From Rhododendron vialii (lineage: Eukaryota > Streptophyta > Magnoliopsida > Ericales > Ericaceae), in assembly GCF_030253575.1 (NCBI RefSeq), contig NC_080563.1:35263001-35327000 (forward strand): DNA of 64,000 bases, in the 5' to 3' direction. The position numbers and the translations under genes are program-made. The stretch's first letter is position 1. Every line of letters begins with the position of its first letter. The notes under the pieces are model-generated. The model was not told where the DNA came from, did not search any database, and worked only from the letters and a program-made list of their open reading frames with translations. Positions 11,310-21,155 of the stretch are shown one piece after another.

Positions 11310-11440
11310 CCGAGCTTCCTCGGCTTCCTCTTCTTCCCCTTCATCTGGAGCATCCCGCAAGCCCTCATCACCGCCGATCTCTCCACTGCTTTCCCCGCAA
11401 CGGCGGCTTCGTCATCTAGGCCCACAAGGCCTTCGGCGAT
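11310..11440 (+). pseudogene. decayed polyamine/amino-acid permease (PUT/LAT) exon fragment captured by Helitron B
   Basis: One frame reads [19 protein letters not shown] followed by ADLSTAFP, which closely resembles the conserved second-transmembrane region of plant polyamine uptake transporters. After a frame change at about 11396 the next frame reads NGGFVI, stop, AHKAFG, matching the following family motif with a conserved tryptophan replaced by a stop. The segment is GC-rich against an AT-rich background, as expected for captured coding DNA. It has at least one frameshift and one stop and is non-functional. Identification is from family motifs recognised by eye. Confidence 0.6.
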
Positions 11441-13757
11441 GATTAAAGTTTACGGTGAAGAACCCACCGTCGCGGCCACAGACCCCCTCCTCGGCTTCCT
11501 TCTCTCTCTGGGGTAAGAATCCCCCCATCCTCTCTCTCTACAGTTTATTTTCTGATTCGGTTTTTTGGGCTTTGTTTTTTGTTTTTTCAGTTTCAGCAGT
11601 TTCAGCAGCAGAAACAGCAGCCGGAGGTGGCGCACTAAGTGTTTTCCTGCGGCGTCGAGTAGGTAGATTTTTATAGAGTTAATTTATTTAGTTTATCGAC
11701 TTCACCAAGTGTTTGAGAACATTTGATTTGGTGTATTTTTTTTCCTTTCTGAAAGCAGTTCAATAATTTGGAAAAGAAAGCAGTTCAATAATTTGGAAAA
11801 GGATGAAAAACCTGAGAAGCTTGGGCTTGAAAAGCTAGAAAAAGCAAAAAAAAAAAAAAAGGGCGGATTGTGATTGCAAGGTAAGTGTTTTTGGGTAATA
11901 GGTTGGGTTGTACCGTTACAGATCTTTCTTCCAAGAACGTCAAACACCGTACATGTTTTATTTTGATTTTTTCCTTCAATTGAGCAAGGCTATGTTATGA
12001 TTGGAGATCCTGTTAGGTAAGTTTTTTGTAATTACTAAGAGTTGATTTTTCAGTAGTGGAGTACTTTTCCCTTTTTAAACAATTCGCGAGTATGTCTTTC
12101 CGATGATGTCTTCCATATTGTTAAAGTTTACCTACCTACACTCATAGATTGGAGTTTGGCTATTGACATGTGTTTCCCCCCGTCATTGGTTTTTCTTCTC
12201 TGTTTTTTTTTTGTGTCTGCAAAAATTGTTATTGTCTACTTTTTACTAAACTACGTGAAATTGACGATAGATGTTGATTAAGGTTATTTTGATGCATAGA
12301 CGTTGATTAAGGTTATTTTTCCCTTCCTTTTGCAGGTACACACGGCATGCATAAAATTAGCGCAGAAACAAGGAAGGTAAGAAATTTCCAGTTCTCTGCT
12401 TTTATTTTTTCCTTCTTGGGGCTTTTTCATGCGGTTCTTTCTTTTTCCTTTATATTCTTTCACTCTCTTTAATTAATTATCTGAGTGTGAGGTGTCAGGG
12501 CAAACAAATCTTTCTTTTTTCATCTTCTTCAACATATGTAACACGGACACGGACATTGTTATCAGTGTCTCTGTTGTAGGGGACACGTAAAGTCCCATAT
12601 GTGCTCCCGCATGTTGCGTGTCCCCGGAGTGTCTGACACAGATATGACAATTTCTTAGAGTGTCGGTGCTTGATAGTTTTCAACTATTCATTCTCATTTC
12701 CTTATAGTTATTGCGATTTAATAAATCATCTATTTTGGTTAATTTATATTGGCAGTGTATTTGTAGCTGATCATGGTGCTATGGGGAAGCTAATCAGGCT
12801 ATCCTTTGCTCATTTGAGGTATTACAATATTTGGTCTAAAAACAAACATGGGCACTTTTGGACAGGGAATACTGCGCATGCCATTTAAAATCGATGGTTA
12901 TGGAACTCTTCTTAAATTTGGTTTGATCAGATTGGGTAGGCGATTGAAAGGGAAATCCATTTATTTTGTTTTTCTTTTAAAATAGTACTTAGATGGTTGA
13001 AATTTCTTCAAAATGAATTTATTTTCCCGTTCTTCTCATTGATTAGCATTGCGCCCATAGATTTTATGTAAAAAGATATAGTTTGTGATAGTAGGTTCCT
13101 AATTTTTTAATGAATTGATTAAGAATTCTTTTGTGATCATATTCGTTAAAAAATTAGGACATAGGATATTGATCTACAACCGACATATTACATCCATCCT
13201 ATAATTAAGGAACCTGGATGCTATGGAAATTCTGGGCCAGGCTATTCATCATAAAGGTCCTGTGGATATAAGGAAGGGTTTGATTCGCCCTATGGGTGAC
13301 CATGAGATTTTTGTGGGGGTTGGGATGTTTAGGTGCATTCATTACAGGAGGAAATGCAAAATCAGGGTATCCTATTGTGATGAGATTTTTTATTGTAGGC
13401 ATTGCCATAGTGAAGCAAAGGTGTGGTCTTTATCTTTTTTTTGGAACCAGTCAATTTTATAAAGGGACAAGACTATAATGCCGGTGAGTCACATGGTGCT
13501 TGATATATGATCAGTTTTTTGGGATGCATAAAAGGTTTACGAGTTCTGAAATAATGCAGGATTGCATGGTATATTGTGATGGTTATCGATGTAGGAATTG
13601 ACTGTGTTCTATTTGCAGGTTGATCTTGGCTTTTACTTTTATTGGTGTCTTGCCTATATTTGATTCATAGAGGTGAGAATTTTTATCTTCTTCTTTTTTT
13701 TTAAAGATCTTCAATGTACCGTACTACTTCTCGCTGCATTTCATATTCTGAGTTGCG
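11441..13757. other. Helitron B interior, no recognised gene
   Basis: Contains short open frames (for example 12670-12888 and 13205-13462) and possible splice signals, but no family was recognised. Other captured exons may be present. Nothing here supports a functional gene. Confidence 0.35.
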
Positions 13758-13788
13758 CCGTGCCTTCAGGCATGGGCTCATTCGCTAG

Positions 13789-13907
13789 TATGAGACTAAA
13801 GGTGGGCATGATGTGGATCCTTGGATTTGGTAGAGTTAATGCTAGCCGTTGAATGGACCAAAATGGACAATAGTAAACTGGATAGGAGCCAAACCTGTGT
13901 TTTTCCG
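13789..13907 (+). repeat. right half of dispersed repeat split by Helitrons
   Basis: Matches the reverse complement of about 3473-3590 (shared CCTTGGATTTGGTAGAGTTA, CCAAAATGGACAATAGT). It begins with T directly after the Helitron B CTAG, as expected for an A|T insertion site. Confidence 0.65.
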
Positions 13908-14760
13908 CCTACCGGTGAATTCGTCGGAGCATAGATCTGAATGTAACCGTAGAGGACGGTGGGTTTGGGTTGAGAGGACTTTGTCGTGGGAGAGAGAGAG
14001 AAAGAAGCAACAGCTTCGTTGGCTTTGAAATGAGAGAGAAGAAGAAGCTTAGGATTTCAAATATTTGTGGGTATATTAGTCTTTTTACGTGGTCCTTTCG
14101 ATGTATTACGAAATATTTTTATCCGTTTCATATTTCTAGAATTCTATGAAAACTAGTCCATCGGTTGGGGCTTATTTGCCCCAACGGCCACTGAACAGCA
14201 AATAGCCCATTTTTTTTTCCCCAAACGGTCAGAATACTCTCCCTCTCTCCGTCACTCTCATCGTCAAACCCCTCCATCTCTATTCCACGTTCGACCTCAC
14301 CCCCTCTCTCTGACTGGCGATCTCACCCCTCCGATCAAACCCTATCTTTGTCGAACCCCCCCCCCTCCCCCCCTCTCCAAACAATGTGAAACCCTCTTTC
14401 CAAACCGTGAGAAACACTCGTTCCACAATCGACCCATCAGTCCATGAAATTGGTAGGTATACATCATAGAATAACCGGAATTTCTTTCTTTTGTTTGATT
14501 GGACTGAGATATCAGAGAAATAGATGTGTAGAAAGTTTTTACTACGATTTTTTGGTTTAGTACCATAGAGAAATGAAGGGGCACCTGTAATTATGTTTCC
14601 ATTTTCCTTTCCTTTCCCATCATATCAGAGATGAACTTTATATCATGACTAAAATGAGTTTCTCAGCAATGCAACAGTATTAGGGAATATGTTTTGTATC
14701 TTGTTTTTTCTCGTACTGGAAAACAGGAAAGAAGAAATTATAATCGCAATTGAAAATCAT
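13908..14760. other. non-coding stretch, possible leader of the PPR gene
   Basis: Contains a CT/C-rich stretch at 14230-14380 resembling a plant 5' leader, and a donor-like TTGGTAGGTAT near 14450. An acceptor TTGCAG lies at 16219-16224 just before the PPR start. A long 5'-UTR intron spanning the element at 14761-15400 is possible but is inference only. Confidence 0.3.
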
Positions 14761-15400
14761 GGGATTATTACCACTAGGTACAGAAAATAAAAAGTATTTC
14801 CCATTAAGGTAAGATAGAATACTTAATTACCACTAGGTCCACTTTTTACAAAATACACTTTTTACAAAATACATTTACCATTAATGGAAGTACCACCCTA
14901 GGACATTCTAGGGTTGTAGGGTACCCTAAAACCTTAAGGTACCTTAGGGTTTTAGGATACCATGTACCTTAGGGTTTTAGGATACCATAGAATTTTAGGG
15001 TACCCTAGGGTTTTAGGGTGTCCTAGGATTTTAGGGTTTAGGATACCCTAGAGTTTAGGGTACCCTAGGGTTTAAGTTTAGGCGCTTCATAGAGCCCTAG
15101 GGTTTTGGTTTAGGCACTTTCATAGGGGTTTTAGGGTGCACTTTCCTATCATAGGATTTTAGCGATTTAAGCACTTTCATAATGTACCCTAGGGTTTAGG
15201 CATTTTCATAGGATACCCTATGGTTTAGGCACTTTTATAGGGTACCCTAGGGTTTGGGCACTTTCATAGGGTACCCTAGGGTTTAGGCACTTTCAGGGTT
15301 TAGGGTTTTAGGTACTTTCATAGGGTTTTGGTGTTTCATTAATTGGAGGTGATCTGGTGGGAAATACTTTTTATTTTCTGTACGTAGTGGTAAAAATCCC
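14761..15400. mobile_element. TIR element (MULE-like) with telomere-like core
   Basis: Two 43-bp terminal inverted repeats, 14761-14803 and 15358-15400, match at 41 of 43 positions and begin GGGATTATTACCACTA. The flanks TTGAAAATCAT (left) and TTGAAACAT (right) look like a decayed 9-11-bp target duplication, which fits Mutator-like elements. There is no transposase. The interior is mostly a degenerate minisatellite rich in CCCTAGGGTTTAGG. The long, well-matched TIRs contrast with the decayed core. Confidence 0.7.
14885..15330. repeat. telomere-like minisatellite
   Basis: Dense variants of GGTACCCTAGGGTTTAGG and, from about 15080, a ~28-30-bp unit of the form GGTTTAGGCACTTTCATAGG followed by GTACCCTAG, repeated about seven times. 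It includes exact TTTAGGG units, the plant telomere motif, on the + strand, but not as a pure head-to-tail telomere array. Confidence 0.8.
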
Positions 15401-15790
15401 TTGAAACATTATGGAAAATCTCGTTATGGGTTTGTCTGAACTCAATGAATGAAATGCCAATCTAGATTCTTTACACTTGTCATCACTACCCCGGGTATAT
15501 TGAATCATATCTTCTATTCTTCTTTTACTTAGGAAAAAAGAAAAAAAGAATCGTATCTTCTTTCAGGCTGTACCTACATAGTGGGTTTGTCGAGGGGTTT
15601 ATAGAGGAAAATGATAAGGCAAAGAAAAAAGAAGAAGAAGAAGAAGGTGTTAAGTGAAGAATTTAAATGTACATGCTTAATACTCTATGATTTGTTTTCT
15701 TTTGATTAATCTGTCCATGAATCCATGATCCAAGCACAACCTTAGTATAAGATGGAGTGCAAGAGATCCCTGTGTGTGCTTGACACCTCT

Positions 15791-15918
15791 AATTGGAGGA
15801 GTTGAGGACGAAACTTGAAGCCGCTAACTTTTATGACATCGCTTCTAAAAAGTCATTAAAGGAATTGTTGCACTATGGGCAGAAGGCTCCCACTGATAGG
15901 AAGGGCTGGAAGATGTAG
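15791..15918 (+). other. possible short exon upstream of the PPR gene
   Basis: An open frame reads LEELRTKLEAANFYDIASKK, then SLKELLHYGQKAPTDRKGWK, and ends M-stop. Its composition looks protein-like, with a regular charge pattern, but it has no clear start and I do not recognise it. It could be a stray gene fragment or a chance frame. Confidence 0.2.
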
Positions 15919-16243
15919 TAGGTACTAGGTAGGCACCCTTACCCCCACGTCTTTTATTTGATTGGTTAAGTTCAAGTTGAAGCCTTTGCTTGTCAGGATT
16001 GCGTGATGAAACTAGAGCTATGTGTCATCCTGCTTCCTTCATGTTCATCATTTCAAACATCTATTTTCTACTAGTTTTGAAATCACCAAGCTTAATTTTA
16101 CAGCTACCGTTTCGGAATTGCTAGAGGGATGTGTAGTTCATGTCCACTTACAAGAAGCATAGGAAAGCAGTTCAATCATTTTGGTTATTTTTTACACATG
16201 ACATCCTTTTTGTTTCGGTTGCAGGCTAAATAGTATTGGGGCC

Positions 16244-17755
16244 ATGAACATAATATGGCCAAGGCTTCTAACCCCTTCACACCTCATTCAGCTCATTAGG
16301 AACCAGAAAAACCCTTTGACAGGTCTTCAAATCTTCAATGAAGCGAAATCAAAATTCCCCAACTACCGTCATAATGGTCCGGTCTATGCTACTATGATCA
16401 ATATCCTTGGAAGCTCAGGCCGAATAGCTGAGATGAAAGAAGTGATTGGCCAGATGAAAGATGATTCATGTGAGTGCAGAGATACGGTCTTTGCAAGTGC
16501 AATCAAGAGGTATGCAAAAGCTGGGTTAGTGGAGGAAGCCATCTCTCTGTTTAGAAGCCTTCCCCAATTCAACTGTGTAAATTGGACAGAATCTTTCAAT
16601 ACACTTCTGCAAATAATGGTGCAAGAATATGAGCTAGACACTGCTATTCGCCTTTTCTTAGATAACTCTCATCGTTGGGAAGTGAAGTCTCGGATTCGCT
16701 GCTTGAATTTGCTTATATACGCTCTCTGTCAAAGGAACCATTCTGATCTCGCATTGCAAGTTTTCCAGGAAATGAACTACATGTGCTGCATTCCAGATAG
16801 AGAAACCTATCGGATTTTGATGAGAGGTTTGTGTGATGACGGGAGGCTAGATGAAGCCACTCATTTGCTGTACTCCATGTTTTGGCGAATATCTCAGAAG
16901 GGCAGTGGTGAGGATATTGTAGTTTATAGAACTCTCTTAGATGCTTTATGTGATCACGGACAGGTCCAACAAGCTGTGGATATTCTTGACAAGGTTCTAA
17001 GGAAAGGCCTCAAGTCCCCTAAGCGACCTCGGAAACAGTTTAATCTTGACTGCTTTAGCGATGTTGAGGTACAAGGGGCTAAGGTTTTGATCCATGAAGC
17101 TTTGATCAAAGGTTTGGTTCCAAACTCCGATTGTTACAATGCAATGGGTGTTGATCTTTACATTGAAGGTAAAATTACCGAGGCTAACAAAGTGCTCTAT
17201 GAAATGAGTGATAAAGGGTTTCGACCATCACTTCCAATATACGAAGCTAAGGTATCTGCTTTGTGCAGTGAACGTAAGATTGATGAAGCAATACAAGTGA
17301 TTGAAGTGGATATGGTGGAGGGGAATTGTGTTCCCTCTGTTGGCATATACAATGCTGTATTAAAAGGACTGTGTTGTGAAAGGAAATCTATTCTAGCTGT
17401 TGAGTATTTTGAGAAGATATCTAGACGAGTTGGCCGTGTCTCTGATAAGGAAACTTGCACGATTCTAGTAGAGGGGCTTTGTAATGAGGGTAGATATGAG
17501 GAAGGCAGCCGGATTTTGGAGCGGATGCTAATTAAGTCATATTGGCCAAGTCTTGCTATTTTTAGTACACTTATCAAGGGGCTTTGTACTGTGGGTAGGC
17601 TATATGAAGCAGGTATGTGGTTGGAGGAGATGGTCAGTGAAGGGAAGATACCGGAACGCTGTGTCTGGGATTCATTGGTGACTTCGTTCTGCTCTGATAC
17701 AGTTGTCACTGACTTTGTCTCTTCATTTGTTGAGCAACTAAAGTCACTTTCTTGA
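16244..17755 (+). CDS. EMB3101: P-class pentatricopeptide repeat protein, At1g05600-like
   Basis: A single intact 503-residue frame. It shows the ~35-residue PPR pattern throughout (for example VYATMINILGSSGRIAEMKEVIGQM, then YRILMRGLCDDGRLDEATHLL, VYRTLLDALCDHGQVQQAVDIL and YNAVLKGLCCERKSILAVEYF, each described here as separate repeat units). Consecutive 35-residue spacing without E/DYW C-terminal extensions places it in the P class. PPR proteins bind organellar RNA base by base and act in its processing or translation. The MFWRISQKGSGEDIVVY block and the N-terminal start closely resemble the Arabidopsis protein At1g05600 (EMB3101), annotated as mitochondrial; this is recognition from memory, not an alignment. 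The ATG at 16244 follows an acceptor-like TTGCAG at 16219-16224, suggesting an intron in the 5' UTR. The coding exon has no intron, as is usual for PPR genes. No stops or frameshifts. Confidence 0.9.
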   Translation: MNIIWPRLLTPSHLIQLIRNQKNPLTGLQIFNEAKSKFPNYRHNGPVYATMINILGSSGRIAEMKEVIGQMKDDSCECRDTVFASAIKRYAKAGLVEEAISLFRSLPQFNCVNWTESFNTLLQIMVQEYELDTAIRLFLDNSHRWEVKSRIRCLNLLIYALCQRNHSDLALQVFQEMNYMCCIPDRETYRILMRGLCDDGRLDEATHLLYSMFWRISQKGSGEDIVVYRTLLDALCDHGQVQQAVDILDKVLRKGLKSPKRPRKQFNLDCFSDVEVQGAKVLIHEALIKGLVPNSDCYNAMGVDLYIEGKITEANKVLYEMSDKGFRPSLPIYEAKVSALCSERKIDEAIQVIEVDMVEGNCVPSVGIYNAVLKGLCCERKSILAVEYFEKISRRVGRVSDKETCTILVEGLCNEGRYEEGSRILERMLIKSYWPSLAIFSTLIKGLCTVGRLYEAGMWLEEMVSEGKIPERCVWDSLVTSFCSDTVVTDFVSSFVEQLKSLS

Positions 17756-18494
17756 TGGAAAATCGTCTTGAGCGGTAGTTCTCTTCTTTTTTTTTGATGA
17801 TGTGGTCGGTTCTAAAATTGTGGTTCGAAGTTGTGAAAATGAAGTAGAAGGAATTATTATACAGAATGGAGAAAAGGGAAACTGAACGTAGCCAAACTCT
17901 TATCTCTATTTCTTTTCACCTCTAGCCACAGTGCTGCCCGGCCGCAACAAGAAGCATAACATTTTCCACTGTGTACCATATGAACCTCTAATCACTGTGA
18001 GGCATAACATTTATCGTTAAGAAGTGTAACATTTACTACTGGAAGGCATAACATTTTTCAAATACAGGCGCAACTTTTTTTTAAAGCAAGGGTGTGTATT
18101 GAAGCTTTTCCCATGACTTCAAGTCGGCTTGAAGAAAAAAGGGACAGATATGATTGGAAAAATGAAAATAAATAACATGGATTACATTGCAAGACGTAAT
18201 TTCATTTGCAAATCGCATTAAAAAAATCATCTAATTCTCTCCTTATTTCCCTCTCTGATCGTTTTTTTTCATCTTTTCATAAAGGACTTGAGGGTGGTTT
18301 CGGAATATTTTCAAGATTTGAATCGGGATTGAAAGTTTTTTTTGTTTTTTCCATAAGTTGCAAGAAGATTTTTTCTAGATTTAAAAATGGATAACGTGGA
18401 TTGTATAATGGTTCATTATTTTATTATTGAAGAGACTTTATGAATCATAACATTAGAGAGTAATTAATTTGATTTTCTTTGTGCGTACAAAATA
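17756..18494. other. 3' flank of PPR gene with short GCATAACATTT repeats
   Basis: Four copies of a GCATAACATTT-type phrase occur between about 17955 and 18060 at irregular 40-50-bp spacing. Otherwise AT-rich and non-coding. Confidence 0.4.
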
Positions 18495-18661
18495 TGGACC
18501 CGGGGAACCTGCCGAGCGGCACCCCTACCAAGCGGGTGCCGAGATGTGCTCAACACCCTTTTGGTACCTTTACATCTGGACCGTCCAAAACACTTTTGGA
18601 CAGCCGAGATGTGCTCAGCACCCTTGCCAAGCACCCCTGCTTGGCAGAGTATCCAGGTCCA
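18495..18661. mobile_element. GC-rich MITE, hAT-like
   Basis: Imperfect terminal inverted repeats: TGGACCCGGGGAACCTGCC at the left; the right end reverse-complements to TGGACCTGGATACTCTGCC. The flanks ACAAAATA and ACAAAAAT resemble an 8-bp duplication, which would fit hAT-type MITEs. The interior repeats GCCGAGATGTGCTCA twice and is far richer in GC than the surroundings. Non-coding. Confidence 0.5.
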
Positions 18662-19345
18662 CAAAAATATATATCAAAGTTTACTCTTACGTAAAATATT
18701 AATTACATATAAGGAAAGTTCAACGGGAGAAAAATTGTATGTAATTATGATATTTGTGTAGCTTTATAAAATACATAGTAAAGGAAAAGGGGATTGCTGG
18801 TGACAAAAAATGTAAGGTCTCTTTCCGTTAAGATTCTTATTTTGTAAGTATTTATTTTTCGCTTTACGAGACAATTCATTCTTTCACAATACATCACATT
18901 TAATTCAAAAAATAAGTTATAAGTACTTATTTGTGTTAGAGGAGAGAGAAGTGGAATTTACTAAGGGTGAAAGAACGGTCATTAAAAAAGAAGAAGAGGA
19001 TATATCTATTCTAATATCTAAAGGGAGAGCACCCCTTTGGTGTCTCCCCTTTTGTGTCATGTATTTCTCTTTTTCATAAGTACCCTCCTAAAAAAATAAA
19101 AACCAATACAAAAGTACTGTGACTGTAAGGATATATCTGACATTTAAACACAAAAAAAAAAAACTGCCCAAAACTTCCCCTCAACTGCCACAAGTCAGTT
19201 AGTATTTTTCCACCCACGTCCTCCCCACACGAAGGCAAGATATATAGAAAACAAAATTAACTGATTTCTCCCCACTTTTTAACCCTCCTCCTCCTCACTT
19301 TTCCTCTTCCTCCACTCTTATTTTTCCCCCACTCTTTAAACTCTC
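18662..19345. other. non-coding stretch
   Basis: AT-rich, with a short imperfect hairpin near 19020-19056 (AAGGGAGAGCACC against GGTGTCTCCCCTT). No gene seen. Confidence 0.4.
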
Positions 19346-19545
19346 ACCATTTGCGTCCTCATAAAAAACGAAAAGCTGCCATCAATTTCTGTTGCCAAAA
19401 GGGAAAGATTAACATACAATTACCTGCTGATAAGGTAAGTCTATTACCTGCTGTTAGAACGTTTGGTTTCACTTCTACATTCGCTACAAAAGGTTTAAAA
19501 AATTCATGTACGTACTCATGTACTTTTCCCACACTCCCATTTCTA
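19346..19545 (+). pseudogene. possible remnant of a Helitron Rep/helicase N-terminal region
   Basis: The frame reads INFCCQKGKINIQLPADK and, further on, VRTFGFTSTFATKGLKNS. CCQKGKI...LP followed by (I)R-x-(Y/F)-x-F-x-FTS is the pattern seen just before the Helitron_like_N domain of plant Helitron Rep-helicases. Only about 60 residues remain, with deletions between motifs. There is no downstream Rep or helicase motif nearby. Confidence 0.35.
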
Positions 19546-19984
19546 ATGGTGTTCACACATTTTTGTCTCTAGATTTCGATTAAAATAATTAATAAGTTGG
19601 GTTCATAAGTGTTTCGTTTCATTGCTCAAAGATCAGTTCTAACATAAGTTTCATCCACATATCAGTACGTTATGTTTTGCCATTTTTCTTCCTCCGTTTC
19701 TTCCCATATACAATTAGGACGTGAGTTCTTTTTTTGTCCTAATATATTGTTATGTTGGTATGTAGTATAGTAATAGGCAAGATATATTACAAGTGTAAGA
19801 TATTTCAGAATAAAGAAAAATTCATACATTAGAGACTTGAGAGAGGGGAAGACTAATGTGACGCAGACGGTTGGATTTTTGGATTTTCTTAATTACGGTT
19901 GGATTTTTGGGTTTTCCCCACAAATATTCCGTCTCCGGCCTAATTAATGAGTTTCGACTTTTTTTGCTCTCCAGTTATTAGTTA

Positions 19985-20403
19985 AGAAACACGAAAAACA
20001 AAAGCAAAAGGAGATAGAAAGGAAAAGAAAAGAGGAGGAAAGAGAGAATGAAAAGAAAGAAGAGAAGTAGAAGGAGAAAGAGAAGCAGAAAAGAAAGAAG
20101 AGAAGAAATCGAGAAGAAGGAAGTGGAAGAGAAGAGGAGAAAAGAAGAGAAGGAGAAAATGAAACACGAAGAACAAAAGCAAAAGGAGATAGAAAGGAAA
20201 AAAAAGAGGAGGAAAGAGAGAATGAAAAGAAAGAAGAGGAGCAGAAGGCGAAAGAGAAGGCGAAAATGAAAAGAGAAGAAATAGAGAAGAAGGAAGAGGA
20301 GGAGAGGAGGATGAAAGAGCAAGAGAAACGCGAAGACACGAGGTCCCTAGCTCCTCCTCTCGGGGTTCTTGGAGTTCGCAAGTATGAGTGAGAGGTTGGG
20401 AGC
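19985..20403 (+). pseudogene. Lys/Glu-rich gene, truncated copy, 5' piece (interrupted by retrotransposon)
   Basis: Nearly the same sequence as 43960-44390 of the intact gene at 42830, with internal deletions. It contains the KHEEQKQKEIERK repeats and the RSLAPPLGVLGVR segment, then a stop. It breaks off at GGAGC (20399-20403), the target duplication of the LTR retrotransposon, and resumes at 34339. The 5' part of the gene is absent here, so it was already a truncated duplicate before the insertion. Confidence 0.8.
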
Positions 20404-21109
20404 TGTTTGTACCACAATTAAGATTTCCATCTTACCCGTCGATCTGACGACACGTGGCAAGGGTAAATATGGGCAAGTAAGAGGATAGAATGGGCTTACC
20501 CAAATAATGTAGAATCGATGGTGAAACTATGAAAAGTCTTGTCCGTCGATTGGCCTACACGTGGCGTATTCCTATGGCCTTTTTGTCCGTCGATAAGGTG
20601 ACAGGTGTTAAGTGGAACTGGATCCCACGATTCCATGATTGAAGAGGATGATAACCGCAATTAACAAGACAATTTTCCCAACGTGGGCATGATTGGCAGT
20701 TGGAGGAAGTTCTTAAGCAAAAATCGAGGGAGTCTTTCAACTGCCACTTTGGAGGGAAGATTTGAATTCAAAGGTAGAGAGGCCTATTTAAAGACAAGTT
20801 AGTAGCAGTTTCAGGGACACACAAACAACGCCAATCAGGCCTTTATCTTTTTTGTCTAGGAGTAGAATTAACTTGTAATTGTTTACTCAATCATCTCGAT
20901 TGGTTGTTCTTCTACTTTGAGGGTTAATAAAGTCCGTTTTGTTAATCTTCTTCCACACTTCATCCACTTCATTGTTTGTTTCCAAAGAAGTCCTGAAATA
21001 AGGCAAGGAACCAAACTCCACTTTTCACATCCACATTCCAGCAAGCTTACAATACAGTTTCCCGTCGATTCTCCGTCGATTGGAAAGAAAACAAGAATTT
21101 TTGGTAACA
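20404..21109 (+). repeat. 5' LTR
   Basis: 706 bp, TGTTTGTACC...TTGGTAACA. It contains five or more copies of the motif CCGTCGAT (near 20436, 20539, 20586, 21063 and 21072), including a tandem pair at 21062-21080 that the 3' LTR lacks. A TATTTAAAG near 20785 may be the TATA box, with transcription starting about 30 bp downstream. Confidence 0.93.
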
Positions 21110-21113
21110 ATTT

Positions 21114-21131
21114 TGGCGCTAGAAGGAGGGC
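21114..21131 (+). other. primer binding site
   Basis: TGGCGCTAGAAGGAGGGC starts 4 bp after the 5' LTR. The leading TGG pairs with a tRNA CCA end. I could not assign the tRNA with confidence. Confidence 0.6.
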
Positions 21132-21155
21132 TCATTACTAATTTGGAAGTGAGTA

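Larger units (their letters stand above)
9284..13788 (+). mobile_element. Helitron B, head-to-tail with Helitron A
   Basis: Starts TCCATCCATATAACAAGG directly after the CTAG of Helitron A; the first ~30 bp share the ATATAA, GG-rich and poly-T pattern of A's 5' end. The 3' end has hairpin CCGTGCC-TTCA-GGCATGG (13758-13775; one G:U pair), then CTAG at 13785-13788, followed by T. The 3' terminus is close to that of A, so both belong to related families. About 4.5 kb with no helicase. It contains a decayed polyamine-transporter fragment (11310-11440) and two foldback elements. The right edge abuts the second half of the dispersed repeat. Confidence 0.65.

Noticed and set aside
20048..20269. Short Lys/Arg/Glu-rich + strand frame
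   Set aside because: Part of the truncated duplicate; no start, no C terminus, interrupted by the LTR element.
19944..20417. Minus-strand Phe/Ser/Leu-rich frames
   Set aside because: Same composition artefact over the truncated copy of the Lys/Glu gene.
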